In this document: positions 24,924-38,000 of the stretch, in pieces
Layout: each line of letters opens with the position of its first letter
Numbering within the stretch: the stretch's first letter is position 1
From: Arbacia lixula
Taxonomy: Eukaryota > Echinodermata > Echinoidea > Arbacioida > Arbaciidae
Assembly: GCA_963669155.1 (NCBI GenBank)
Contig: OZ022586.1
Span: forward strand, 2,855,453-2,919,452
DNA length: 64,000 bases
Direction: 5' to 3'
Notes under the pieces: model-generated
What the model was told of the DNA's origin: nothing
The model's database searches: none
What the model saw: only the letters and a program-made list of their open reading frames with translations
Translations under genes and position numbers: made by a program

Positions 24924-25083
24924 CAGATATGCCAGTGCAGCATGACCATGGAGAAGTGTTTATGCTTGAAGTGCAAGGGACTGTACATTGTCTCATGCTT
25001 CTAATAGAGGCATACAAACAAAACGTCATCTCTCAGGAAGAATTAGTACAGATGTTGGTGGATGTTTTATATCAACTTTAGCT
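24924..25083 (+). CDS. Candidate exon with short ORF ending two bases before a donor
   Basis: Acceptor TTTTATGTTCAG, then an open frame DMPVQHDHGEVFMLEVQGTV and on to VDVLYQL with TAG at 25079-25081. The donor GCT|GTAAGT follows at once. It accepts a phase-1 join from 23988, giving a predicted 61-residue peptide with a helical, hydrophobic C-terminal half. It may be an upstream ORF of the SET-recombinase transcript or a separate small protein. No family recognised. Confidence 0.35.
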
Positions 25084-25318
25084 GTAAGTTATGTTTTGAA
25101 AACTTGTAAAATCTTTGGACATTTAAAAATATTGTATTGAAATTGTATTACAATACTTATGGTAACGTGTATTTTTGTGGGCATAAAGAAAGAGTTGTGG
25201 AATTTCTCCTTTACTGTACAACATGTAGGCCTACAGTAAAAGAGAAATTCCCTATAATTTAAGTTTCTATCAAAAATACAAACAGTTGAAACCCACTTGT
25301 TATTCATACATGTTCGAT

Positions 25319-25890
25319 TTAAAGGTCCCCTGTCATCAAAATGTATAGACTTATGTTGATGCAACATAATGTGTACATAGCAAAATCACTAACTGTTCAA
25401 TATAAATATGTGTCCTATATTTTAAAATAATTTTTCGTTATTTTTTGTCTGCACTCATAAGCCCTGCCTCCAAAATATCCAACTCAAGATCCCCCCTGTG
25501 ACATCATCAAAGGTAGAAATTAGCATGATAATAAGCAGAATTTATGCACAAATTAAATACTGCAATGACTACCTCCACCTGCCCACAAGAGCATTACATG
25601 TCTTCACACAATACCATGGAACAACGTTTCATTTTGGAATAATCGTTTCAGAAATGTGCTAGCTTTGTGATTATAAGCACTTGCAGGTAGTCATTGCAAT
25701 GTTTAGTTTGTGCTTAGATTATGTCTATTATCCTGCTAATTTCTACCTTTGATGATGTCACAGGGGGGAATCTTGAGTTGGAGGATATTTGGAGGCGGGG
25801 CTTATCAGTGCTGAGAAAAAAGAATAATACACCCTCAGCAGCTACATGTACAAAAAACAGGCCACAATTTTGATCCGATCACCTGGTTTA
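25319..25890. mobile_element. Foldback (MITE-like) element just upstream of the SET exon
   Basis: Left arm phrases CATAAGCCCTGCCTCC, AACTCAAGATCCCCCCTGTG and CATCATCAAAGGTAGAAATT have reverse-complement partners on the right: GGAGGCGGGGCTTAT, CACAGGGGGGAATCTTGAGT and AATTTCTACCTTTGATGATG. Arms are about 150 bp or more, with a loop near 25600-25680. Confidence 0.7.
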
Positions 25891-25962
25891 AATATGTAGT
25901 TAATGAATTAGTCAATAAAAGTTCAGTGTGATTTCCTGTTTATTATTTATCTATGAAGACAG

Positions 25963-26089
25963 TACAATACCATGAAGACAAGGACAAAGGGAAGAGGAAC
26001 AGAAGAGGAGGAGAGGCCAGCATATGAATGCTATTTAAGAGAAAAGAAGGACCCCCCTTTTTTTAGGCAGGAGCTCTTTGCAGAAAAAG
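25963..26089 (+). CDS. First coding exon: N-terminus of the SET protein
   Basis: The open frame begins at ATG 25972 (context ATACCATGA) with an in-frame TGA just upstream (25954-25956). A weak acceptor AG at 25961-25962 could start the exon. The frame is Lys/Arg/Glu-rich, then reads DPPFFRQELFAEKG across the junction (donor AAAG|GTGAGG). KEG-type residues before RGV match the entry to the KMT5A SET domain, where GKGRGVIA is typical. The exon ends in phase 1, as the next exon requires. Confidence 0.7.
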
Positions 26090-29000
26090 GTGAGGAAATA
26101 ATGAGACTTGAACTTCATGATGAGGGAGGAGTATTGGTGTGAATTTGCATGAAGGGCATTATGCATGCAGATTTTATTTTGCTTAGTACAACGTAAGTAG
26201 GAGAGGCAAAACATTTTTTTTTTAGGATCTGTGATTTCATGAAAAATGTGGGAACTGTCCTGAAATCAATAGAATTGTCAAATGTATGCTTCAGAATAGA
26301 GTGAAATTATATGATACTGGAAAGCATGCATTCTTGTTTCATTTACATTCATGACTGCCAATATATCATATGAAAGTAGTACTACTACATGTATGCGATT
26401 TTCTCTCCTTTTTAGTTGGTTTTATATTAATGTTGTTCCAACAAGTTCATGGTAAATTGTTGATGTAAATTATTTCCACAAAAGTCACCTAAATACTAGT
26501 TTCTCATGTTGGTAACATTCATGGACATGTCCCTTATCATTGGTTTTTTTTTAACATCTGTTAATTACCACAATCCTCATCTGAGAAGAAAAAATCAACA
26601 TGTGGTAAATATCTATCATGCACTATTCCTAATTCCATAGCATTGTTACCAAAATACATGTATTCTTGTCTTTCATCTTGAATAGGACGTGGTGTTGTAG
26701 CAGCCACACAATTTCATAGAGGGGAATTCCTGCTGGAATACAGAGGAAAGTTGATTAGCAAGGATGAGGCAGATGAGTTGGAAGAGCTGGTGCCGTCTTG
26801 CTTCAGGTTCTTTTTTTCATTTAAGGGAAAACGTCTTTGGTAAGTGGAATACATTAAAAGTTAACTGGCATTCCTTTGCTAATTATGTAAACTTAATGGT
26901 AGTTGATCAGTGCTCAGTGTTCGTGTCAATAACTCCAATTTCAAACTTGATAACATAGCCCCATTTCCAAAAAGATTATGTTTGGAATTATATCTTTTGC
27001 AGTTATTCAGCAGATTCATTTGTGTTGCACAGCAGCAGACGCATTTCTAGTTATTACATATGTATACATGATCAAAATAAGATGAAATTGGAAATATTAA
27101 ACCTCTTGTTTCAATTTCTTTGTGTACATGTATGTTCCCAATTAACAGTTGGGCTTTTAGATTGTCACAAATGATACGCAATGTTATATTTGGAGTAAGC
27201 GAGTCTTTGGTTTCATTCAGTGGGATTCACAAAAATCAGTGTATTTTTTTTTTAAATATCGGTACAGTTTAGGAGTGGGACAAAGAGAACGATGTATCTA
27301 TTACATCATTTAATGTTGACTTTCATGTTTGTAGTGTTGATGCAACAGATGAACCTGACACCACATGTGAAGAAGCTGTACTTGGCAGACTAGTGAACCA
27401 TGGACGTGGTCGTGGGGCCAACGCAATCATCCGTGTAGTCCCTTATGAAGAGGTGCCAAGATTGTGCATATTCGCTAAAAGAGACATTCTTATAGATGAA
27501 GAAATATTGTATGACTATGGACTATCCAAGCTGCCTTGGATTAGCAACTCAAGGGTAAGCTGAACTTCACTGTTTTTCCATGAAATAGATGTCATTTAAC
27601 CCATCAATGCCCATTCCCACATTTTTGTGGGAAAATTTTCAAATCTTTATAACTTCAGACTGACAGCTTCAAAAAAATTGCACTTGGCACCATTTATAGA
27701 CAGAGAAAAATCTGCTATTAATGGGAGTGTTAAAATAAGACTTTTATGCATTATTCATAGAGCTGTTATTATTCAAAGATATTTTGTTGCCTGAGAGCTA
27801 AATGTCATATTTTGCATGGGAAATTGGCAACTAGATGTATGAATAATTCATTGATCAGATAAGATTCCAGCAATGGGAGTCAAGAATTAGGACATCATTG
27901 CTCTCCATTTGCATATCCTGTGGGCTGACTGTAGTGCATGGCTGCAGTGAGCTGTGTGTGTGTGGAATGCACATGCAATGTGTGTGAAACTGTGCATTGA
28001 ACTGTGTAGCCTGTGTGTGGAGACATGTGTACACAGAATCAAGATGGTGAAAGTTCATTATGGAAATGTACCTATAAAGGTCTTTTTTCATGTGGCAGGT
28101 AATGTTCTGTTTGTGTAACATCACTAGTTTTTACTGGTTGACATTAATTTTACAGCACAATTACTAAAATTGTGACAGAAGTATTGATTTGATTTGATTT
28201 TGAGGATAAAGCTGATACAGAACTTTGCGTGCACTGTGGCTGAACTACAGACCAGACAGCATTCATTTTTTACGGAGTATTAACGTTAGGCATGGCAAAC
28301 AAGCATGTTGAAATCTGAATTTAGGCAAGCAAGGCCATTGGTAAATATACATGGACAAATTAATATGACTTGTGACAATTGATGCTTGTCTGAATGATTT
28401 AGTGCAGCAACTGTCTTAGCAGTAACTGGCTAGGACCCATATGGGCCATGCCTAGCCTAAAAAAGCAAGCTCACGCTAGCATCATCATTCTTCTTGACTG
28501 TTTATAAACATGAAAAGATAAAACAATTGCTTGTCGAACTGTAATAATCCTTGAATAAATATCCGTTGATACAATTTGTACTTATTTTATTTTACCCACT
28601 GGTCACCTATTATCAAACAAATAATGAAATATGACACACTACATAGTCGGTATCAGATCAGATTTGTGCCCACTGAATTACTTCACTTAAGATTAGAAAG
28701 TGAACATTTGTGTCCAAACTCGCGATAATAAGTCAATTGATCTAAATCGAACAATTACTTCTTGATTTGTCTGTCAAACCTGATACAACTGAAATACTAG
28801 TAATTTGATTGTGCATCCAAAATAATTCATGTCCATTTCTCTCACACACTCACACAGTTGCATGCAAGGGTAGTGTGATCAAACTTGTGCATATTTATAC
28901 ACAAGCGTCGGAATGATCGATTATGTGGGGACAGCTCATTCTTTCATGAATTTGAATAGCATGAGAATTTTATTTCAACAAATATGTAGACTCTCTAAAT

Positions 29001-32000
29001 ACACTAATTTTAATTCAGTCGAAAATAAATTTCTACAGTTTTTTAAATTGCATTTATGCTCTTTTCTTTCTTTCACAGTATCTTGCAAATTATAATTCCC
29101 TCCGCAACATTTACACAGTCCCTCCATAAGAAATGGACTATGTCCAATGTAGGTAAAATGGTTCAAAGTGTTGCCGATTGTAACATAGCACATGGTGATT
29201 ATTTTTGGTCTGGAGAAGGCATTGATGGGTTAACTGAAAGCTTATGACATCCATTTGATTTAGAAGTAGGTTTTCGTCAAGTATAATGATTCTACATAAA
29301 TCAGATTCATTTTAAGGGCTGTGAAGGACTACAATCATAAAAGCCTGTTTGAAATGACAAATATACCAAAATATATTGATATATTTGCTGAAAAGCAATC
29401 ACAGGTCAGGATTTCAGTTGAAAATATCAATAGTTGTTATTGATGTCATTGATTACAAGTTTAATGTTCAAGGCCTTGAAGTGGGATATTCATTTCCTGG
29501 AAGTCAAGATGAATACGGCTCTGCAATTATTAGGTATGAATTGCCTATTTAGATAAACTTTAAGTGAGTTTAGTTACAAATTGTAAATATTTCAGGAAGC
29601 TCCTGGATCTCCTGGACTTGGAGATGGTGGACTGCTCTGCCCACAGGGACCTGAGGCCACTGGAGAAGCTAGAAGACAGGCGGTCACTGCTCTCAAGGAA
29701 ACAGAACTTCATGGACCATCAGGAGACTTTGTAAGTGACCATTTCAGATTTCCTTTGTACTTTTGCAATTTATTAAAAGTCATTGTTTAACATTGTTGTG
29801 GATCAATTTAGAAACTTGTAGAATTGAGGTGGCTATTTTCCGGACCCATGATTATGAAAAAAAAAAAACCCATGCATTCAGGAAGTCCCGGAAGCCTGGT
29901 GTTCTGAGCTTGCTGCATAAGATATGAATGTAATGAAAACATGGCTCCAGACTCATTATAAAGGACTGGAAAGTCTGCTGCCTTGAAATTTCTGGCGTTT
30001 TCACATCCTCTATTACAGAAGAATGGCAGTAGATGTATGAAAACTTGATTTTGTAAGCCCTTGTAACTGTGTTTTAATTTGTGCTTGTCATTTCTTTTTA
30101 TAGTAGGTTAATAAAGCGGACTCCCCAATTTGTATTTACAGTACCATCACTTAAAAGGGAAGAATAAAACTGTGTTTTAATTTGTGCTTGTCATTTCTTT
30201 TTATAGTGGGCTAATAAAGCGGACTCCCCAATTTGTATTCACAGTACCATCACTTAAAAGGGAAGAATATAACTGTGTGTTTTAATTGGTTCTTGTGATT
30301 TCTTCTTGTAGTGGGTTAAAAAGTAGGACTCCCCAATTTGTATTTACAGTACCCTCACTTGAAAGGGAAGAATATAATTGTGTTTTAATTGGTTCTTGTC
30401 ATTTCTTTTTATAGTGGGTTAATAAGTAGGACTCCCCAATTTGTATAATTTACAGTACCCTTACTTAAAAGGGAAGAATATAACTGTGTGTTTTAATTGG
30501 TTTATGTCATTTCTTTTTATAGTGGGTTAATAAGTTGGACTCCCCAATTTGTATTTACAGTACCATCACTTAAAAGGGGAGAATGTAACTGTGTGTTTTA
30601 ATTGGTTCTTGTCATTTCGTCTGATAGTGGGTTAATAAAGCGGACTCCCCAATTTGTATTCACAGTACCCTCACTTAAAAGGGAAGAATAAAACTGTGTG
30701 TTTTAATTGGTTCTTGTGATTTTTTCTTATAGTGGGTTAATAAAGCGGACTGCCCAATTTGTATTTACCGTACCCTCACTTAAAAGGGGAGAATATGACT
30801 GTGTGTTTTAATTGGCTCTTTCATTTCTTCTGATAGTGGTTTAAAGGTAGGACTCAAATTGTAAATATTTCAGGAAGCTCCTGGATCTCCTGGACTTGGA
30901 GATGGTGGACTGCTCTGCCCACAGGGACCTGAGGCCACTGGAGAAGCTAGAAGACAGGCGGTCACTGCTCTCAAGGAAACAGAACTTCATGGACCATCAG
31001 GAGACTTTGTAAGTGACCATTTCAGATTTCCTTTGCACTCTTGCAATTAATTAAAAGTCATTTTTCAACATTGTGGTGGATCAATTTAGAAACTTGTAGA
31101 ATTGAGGTGGCTATTTGCCGGACCCATGATTATGAAAAAAAAAAAAACCCATGCATTCAGGAAGTCCCGGAAGCCTGGTGTTCTGAGCTTGCTGCATAAG
31201 ATATGAATGTAATGAAAACATGGCTCCAGACTCATTATAAAGGACTGGAAAGTCTGCTGCCTTGAAATTTCTGGCGTTTTCACATCCTCTATTACAGAAG
31301 AATGGCAGTAGATGTATGAAAACTTGATTTTGTAAGCCCTTGTAACTGTGTTTTAATTTGTGCTTGTCATTTCTTTTTATAGTGGCTTAATAAAGCAGAC
31401 TCCCCAATTTGTATTTACAGTACTGTCACTTAAAAGGAAAGAATATAAGTGTGTGTTTTAATTGGTTTTTGTCATTTCTTTTAATAGTGGGTTAATAAAG
31501 CGGACTCCCCAATTTGTATTTACTGTACCCTCACTTAAAAGGGAAGAATATAACTGTGTGTTTTAATTGGTTCTTGTCATTTCTTTTTATAGTAGGTTAA
31601 TAAGTAGGACTCCCCAATTTGTATTTACAGTACCATCACTTAAAAGGGAAGAATATAAGTGTGTGTTTTAATTGGTTCTTGTCATTTCTTTTAATAGTGG
31701 GTTAATAAAGCGGACTCCCCAATTTGTATTTACAGTACCATCACTTAAAAGGGAAGAATATAAGTGTGTGTTTTAATTGGTTTTTGTCACTTCTTTTAAT
31801 AGTGGGTTAATAAAGCGGACTCCCCAATTTGTTTTTACAGTACCCTCACTTGAAAGGGAAGAATATAATTGTGTTTTAATTGGTTCTTGTCATTTCTTCT
31901 GATAGTGGGTTAAAAGTAGGACTCAAATTGTAAATATTTCAGGAAGCTCCTGGATCTCCTGGACTTGGAGATGGTGGACTGCTCTGCTCACAGGGACCTG

Positions 32001-35000
32001 AGGCCACTGGAGAAGCTAGAAGACAGGCGGTCACTGCTCTCAAGGAAGCAGAACTTCATGGACCATCAGGAGACTTTGTAAGTGACCATTTCAGATTTTC
32101 TTTGCACTTTTGCAATTAATTAAAAGTCATTTTTTAACATTGTGGTGGATCAATTTAGAAACTTGTAGAATTGAGGTGGCTATTTGCCGGACCCATGATT
32201 ATGAAAAAAAAAACCCATGCATTCAGGAAGTCCCGGAAGCCTGGTGTTCTGAGCTTGCTGCATAAGATATGAATGTAATGAAAACATGGCTCCAGACTCA
32301 TTATAAAGGACTGGAAAGTCTGCTGCCTTGAAATTTCTGGCGTTTTCACATCCTCTATTACAGAAGAATGGCAGTAGATGTATGAAAACTTGATTTTGTA
32401 AGCCCTTGTAACTGTGTTTTAATTTGTGCTTGTCATTTCTTTTTATAGTGGGTTAATAAGTAGGACTCCCCAATTTGTATTTACAGTACCCTCACTTAAA
32501 AGGGAAGAATATAACTGTGTGTTTTAATTTGTGCGTGTCATTTCTTTTTATAGTGGGTTAATAAAGCGGACTCCCCAATTTGTATTCACAGTACCATCAC
32601 TTAAAAGGGAAGAATATAACTGTGTGTTTTAATTGGTTCTTGTGATTTCTTCTTGTAGTGGGTTAAAAAGTAGGACTCCCCAATTTGTATTTACAGTACC
32701 CTCACTTGAAAGGGAAGAATATAATTGTGTTTTAATTGGTTCTTGTCATTTCTTTTTATAGTGGGTTAATAAGTAGGACTCCCCAATTTGTATAATTTAC
32801 AGTACCCTTACTTAAAAGGGAAGAATATAACTGTGTGTTTTAATTGGTTTATGTCATTTCTTTTTATAGTGGGTTAATGAGTTGGACTCCCCAATTTGTA
32901 TTTACAGTACCATCACTTAAAAGGGGAGAATGTAACTGTGTGTTTTAATTGGTTCTTGTCATTTCGTCTGATAGTGGGTTAATAAATCAGACACCCCAAT
33001 TTGTATTTACGGTACCCTCACTTGAAAGGGAAGAATATAACTGTGTGTTTTAATTGTTTCTTGTCATTTCTTCTGATAGTGGGTTAAAAGTAAGACTCAA
33101 ATTGTAAATATTTCAGGAAGCTCCTGGATCTCCTGGACTTGGAGATGGTGGACTGCTCTGCCCACAGGGACCTGAGGCCACTGGAGAAGCTAGAAGACAG
33201 GCGGTCACTGCTCTCAAGGAAACAGAACTTCATGGACCATCAGGAGACTTTGTAAGTGACCATTTCAGATTTCCTTTGCACTCTTGCAATTAATTAAAAG
33301 TCATTTTTTAACATTGTGGTGGATCAATTTAGAAACTTGTAGAATTGAGGTGGCTATTTGCCGGACCCATGATTATGAAAAAAAAAAAACCCATGCATTC
33401 AGGAAGTCCCGGAAGCCTGGTGTTCTGAGCTTGCTGCATAAGATATGAATGTAATGAAAACATGGCTCCAGACTCATTATAAAGGACTGGAAAGTCTGCT
33501 GCCTTGAAATTTCTGGCGTTTTCACATCCTCTATTACAGAAGAATGGCAGTAGATGTATGAAAACTTGATTTTGTAAGCCCTTGTAACTGTGTTTTAATT
33601 TGTGCTTGTCATTTCTTTTTATAGTGGGTTAATAAAGCGGACTTCTCAATTTGTATTTACAGTACCCTAACTTAAAAGGGAAGAATATATAACTGTGTGT
33701 TCAAATTTGTCCTTGTCATTTCTTTTTATAGTGGGTTAATAAGTAGGACTCCCCAATTTGTATTTACAGTACAGTACTCTCACTTAAAAGGGAAGAATAC
33801 AACTGTGTGTTTTAATTGGTTTTTGTCACTTCTTCTTGTAGTGGGTTAAAAAGTAGGACTTCCCAATTTGTATTTACAGTACCCTCACTTAAAAGGGTAG
33901 AATATAACTGTGTTTTAATTTGTGCTTGTCATTTCTTTTTATAGTGGGCTAATAAAGCGGACTCCCCAATTCGTATTCACAGTACCCTTACTTAAAAGGG
34001 AAGAATATAACTGTGTGTTTTAATTGGTTCTTGTGATTTCTTCTTGTAGTGGGTTAAAAAGTAGGACTCCCCAATTTGTATTTACAGTACCCTCACTTGA
34101 AAGGGAAGAATATAATTGTGTTTTAATTGGTTCTTGTCATTTCTTCTTATAGTGGGTTAATAAGTAGGACTCCCCAATTTGTATTTACAGTACCATCACT
34201 TAAAAGGGAAGAATATAACTGTGTGTTTTAATTGGTTCTTGTCATTTCTTTTTATATTAGGTTAATAAGTAGGACTCCCCAATTTGTATTTACAGTACCA
34301 TCACTTAAAAGGGAAGAATATAAGTGTGTGTTTTAATTGGTTTTTGTCATTTCTTTTAATAGTGGGTTAATAAAGCGGACTCCCCAATTTGTATTTACAG
34401 TACCATCACTTAAAAGGGAAGAATATAATTGTGTGTTTTAATTGGTTTTTGTCATTTCTTTTAATAGTGGGTTAATAAAGCGGACTCCCCAATTTGTTTT
34501 TACAGTACCCTCACTTGAAAGGGAAGAATATAATTGTGTTTTAACTGGTTCTTGTCATTTCTTCTGATAGTGGGTTAAAAGTAGGACTCAAATTGTAAAT
34601 ATTTCAGGAAGCTCCTGGATCTCCTGGACTTGGAGATGGTGGACTGCTCTGCTCACAGGGACCTGAGGCCACTGGAGAAGCTAGAAGACAGGCGGTCACT
34701 GCTCTCAAGGAAACAGAACTTCATGGACCATCTGGAGACTTTGTAAGTGACCATTTCAGATTTCCTTTGCACTTTTGCAATTAATTAAAAGTCATTTTTT
34801 AACATTGTGGTGGATCAATTTAGAAACTTGTAGAATTGAGGTGGCTATTTGCCGGACCCATGATTATGAAAAAAAAAACCCATGCATTCAGGAAGTCCCG
34901 GAAGCCTGGTGTTCTGAGCTTGCTGCATAAGATATGAATGTAATGAAAACATGGCTCCAGACTCATTATAAAGGACTGGAAAGTCTGCTGCCTTGAAATT

Positions 35001-38000
35001 TCTGGCGTTTTCACATCCTCTATTACAGAAGAATGGCAGTAGATGTATGAAAACTTGATTTTGTAAGCCCTTGTGACTGTGTTTTAATTTGTGCTTGTCA
35101 TTTCTTTTTATAGTGGGTTAATAAGTAGGACTCCCCAATTTGTATTTACAGTACCCTCACTTAAAAGGGAAGAATATAACTGTGTGTTTTAATTTGTGCG
35201 TGTCATTTCTTTTTATAGTGGGTTAATAAAGCGGACTCCCCAATTTGTATTCACAGTACCATCACTTAAAAGGGAAGAATATAACTGTGTGTTTTAATTG
35301 GTTCTTGTGATTTCTTCTTGTAGTGGGTTAAAAAGTAGGACTCCCCAATTTGTATTTACAGTACCCTCACTTGAAAGGGAAGAATATAATTGTGTTTTAA
35401 TTTTTTTTTCATTCCCTTTTATCGTGGGTTAATAAGTCAGACACCCCAATTTGTATTTACGGTACCCTCACTTGAAAGGGAAGAATATAACTGTGTGTTT
35501 TAATTGGTTCTTGTGATTTCTTCTTGTAGTGGGTTAAAAAGTAGGACTCCCCAATTTGTATTTACAGTACCCTCACTTGAAAGGGAAGAATATAATTGTA
35601 TTTTAATTTTTTTTTCATTCCCTTTTATCGTGGGTTAATAAGTCAGACACCCCAATTTGTATTTACGGTACCCTCACTTGAAAGGGAAGAATATAACTGT
35701 GTGTTTTAATTGGTTCTTGTGATTTCTTCTTGTAGTGGCTTAAAAAGTAGGACTCCCCAATTTGTATTTACAGTACCCTCACTTGAAAGGGAAGAATATA
35801 ATTGTGTTTTAATTGGTTCTTGTCATTTCTTTTTATAGTGGGTTAATAAGTAGGACTCCCTAATTTGTATAATTTACAGTACCCTTACTTAAAAGGGAAG
35901 AATATAACTGTGTGTTTTAATTGGTTTATGTCATTTCTTTTTATAGTGGGTTAATAAGTTGGACTCCCCAATTTGTATTTACAGTACCATCACTTAAAAG
36001 GGGAGAATGTAACTGTGTGTTTTAATTGGTTCTTGTCATTTCGTCTGATAGTGGGTTAATGAGTCAGACACCCCAATTTGTATTTACAGTACCCTCACTT
36101 AAAAGGAAATAATACAAATGTGTGTTTTAATTGGTTCTTGTCATTTCTTTTTATAGTGGGTTAAAAAGTAGGACTCCCCAATTTGTATTTACAGTACCCT
36201 CACTTAAAAGGGAAGAATATAACTGTGTGTTTTAATATGTGCTTGTCATTTCTTTTTATAGTGGGCTAATAAAGCGGACTCCCCAATTTGTATTTACAGT
36301 ACCCTCACTTGAAAGGGAAGAATATAATTGTGTTTTAATTTTTTTTGTCATTTCTTTTTATAGTGGGTTAATAAGTCAGACACCCCAATTTGTATTTACG
36401 GTACCCTCACTTGAAAGGGAAGAATATAACTGTGTGTTTTAATTGTTTCTTGTCATTTCTTCTGATAGTGGGTTAAAAGTAAGACTCAAATTGTAAATAT
36501 TTCAGGAAGCTCCTGGATCTCCTGGACTTGGAGATGGTGGACTGCTCTGCCCACAGGGACCTGAGGCCACTGGAGAAGCTAGAAGACAGGCGGTCACTGC
36601 TCTCAAGGAAACAGAACTTCATGGACCATCAGGAGACTTTGTAAGTGACCATTTCAGATTTCCTTTGCACTTTTGCAATTAATTAAAAGTCATTTTTTAA
36701 CATTGTGGTGGATCAATTTAGAAACTTGTAGAATTGAGGTGGCTATTTGCCGGACCCATGATTATGAAAAAAAAAAAACCCATGCATTCAGGAAGTCCCG
36801 GAAGCCTGGTGTTCTGAGCTTGCTGCATAAGATATGAATGTAATGAAAACATGGCTCCAGACTCATTATAAAGGACTGGAAAGTCTGCTGCCTTGAAATT
36901 TCTGGCGTTTTCACATCCTCTATTACAGAAGAATGGCAGTAGATGTATGAAAACTTGATTTTGTAAGCCCTTGTAACTGTGTTTTAATTTGTGCTTGTCA
37001 TTTCTTTTTATAGTGGGTTAATAAAGCGGACTTCTCAATTTGTATTTACAGTACCCTAACTTAAAAGGGAAGAATATATAACTGTGTGTTCAAATTTGTC
37101 CTTGTCATTTCTTTTTATAGTGGGTTAATAAGTAGGACTCCCCAATTTGTATTTACAGTACAGTACTCTCACTTAAAAGGGTAGAATACAACTGTGTGTT
37201 TTAATTGGTTTTTGTCACTTCTTCTTATAGTGGGTTAAAAAGTAGGACTCCCCAATTTGTATTTACAGTACCCTCACTTAAAAGGGAAGAATATAACTGT
37301 GTTTTAATTTGTGCTTGTCATTTGTTTTTATAGTGGGCTAATAAAGCGGACTCCCCAATTCGTATTCACAGTACCCTTACTTAAAAGGGAAGAATATAAC
37401 TGTGTGTTTTAATTGGTTCTTGTGATTTCTTCTTGTAGTGGGTTAAAAAGTAGGACTCCCCAATTTGTATTTACAGTACCCTCACTTGAAAGGGAAGAAT
37501 ATAATTGTGTTTTAATTTTTTTTCATTCCCTTTTATCGTGGGTCAATAAGTCAGACACCCCAATTTGTATTTACGGTACCCTCACTTGAAAGGGAAGAAT
37601 ATAACTGTGTTTTAATTGGTTCTTGTGATTTCTTCTTGTAGTGGGTTAAAAAGTAGGACTCCCCAATTTGTATTTACAGTACCCTCACTTGAAAGGGAAG
37701 AATATAATTGTGTTTTAATTGGTTCTTGTCATTTCTTCTTATAGTGGGTTAATAAGTAGGACTCCCCAATTTGTATTTACAGTACCATCACTTAAAAGGG
37801 GAGAATGTAACTGTGTGTTTTAATTGGTTCTTGTCATTTCTTCTGATAGTGGGTTAAAAGTAGGACTCAAATTGTAAATATTTCAGGAACCTCCTGGATC
37901 TCCTGGACTTGGAGGTGGTGGACTGCTCTGCCCACAGGGACCTGAGGCCACTGGAGAAGCTAGAAGACAGGCGGTCACTGCTCTCAAGGAAGCAGAACTT

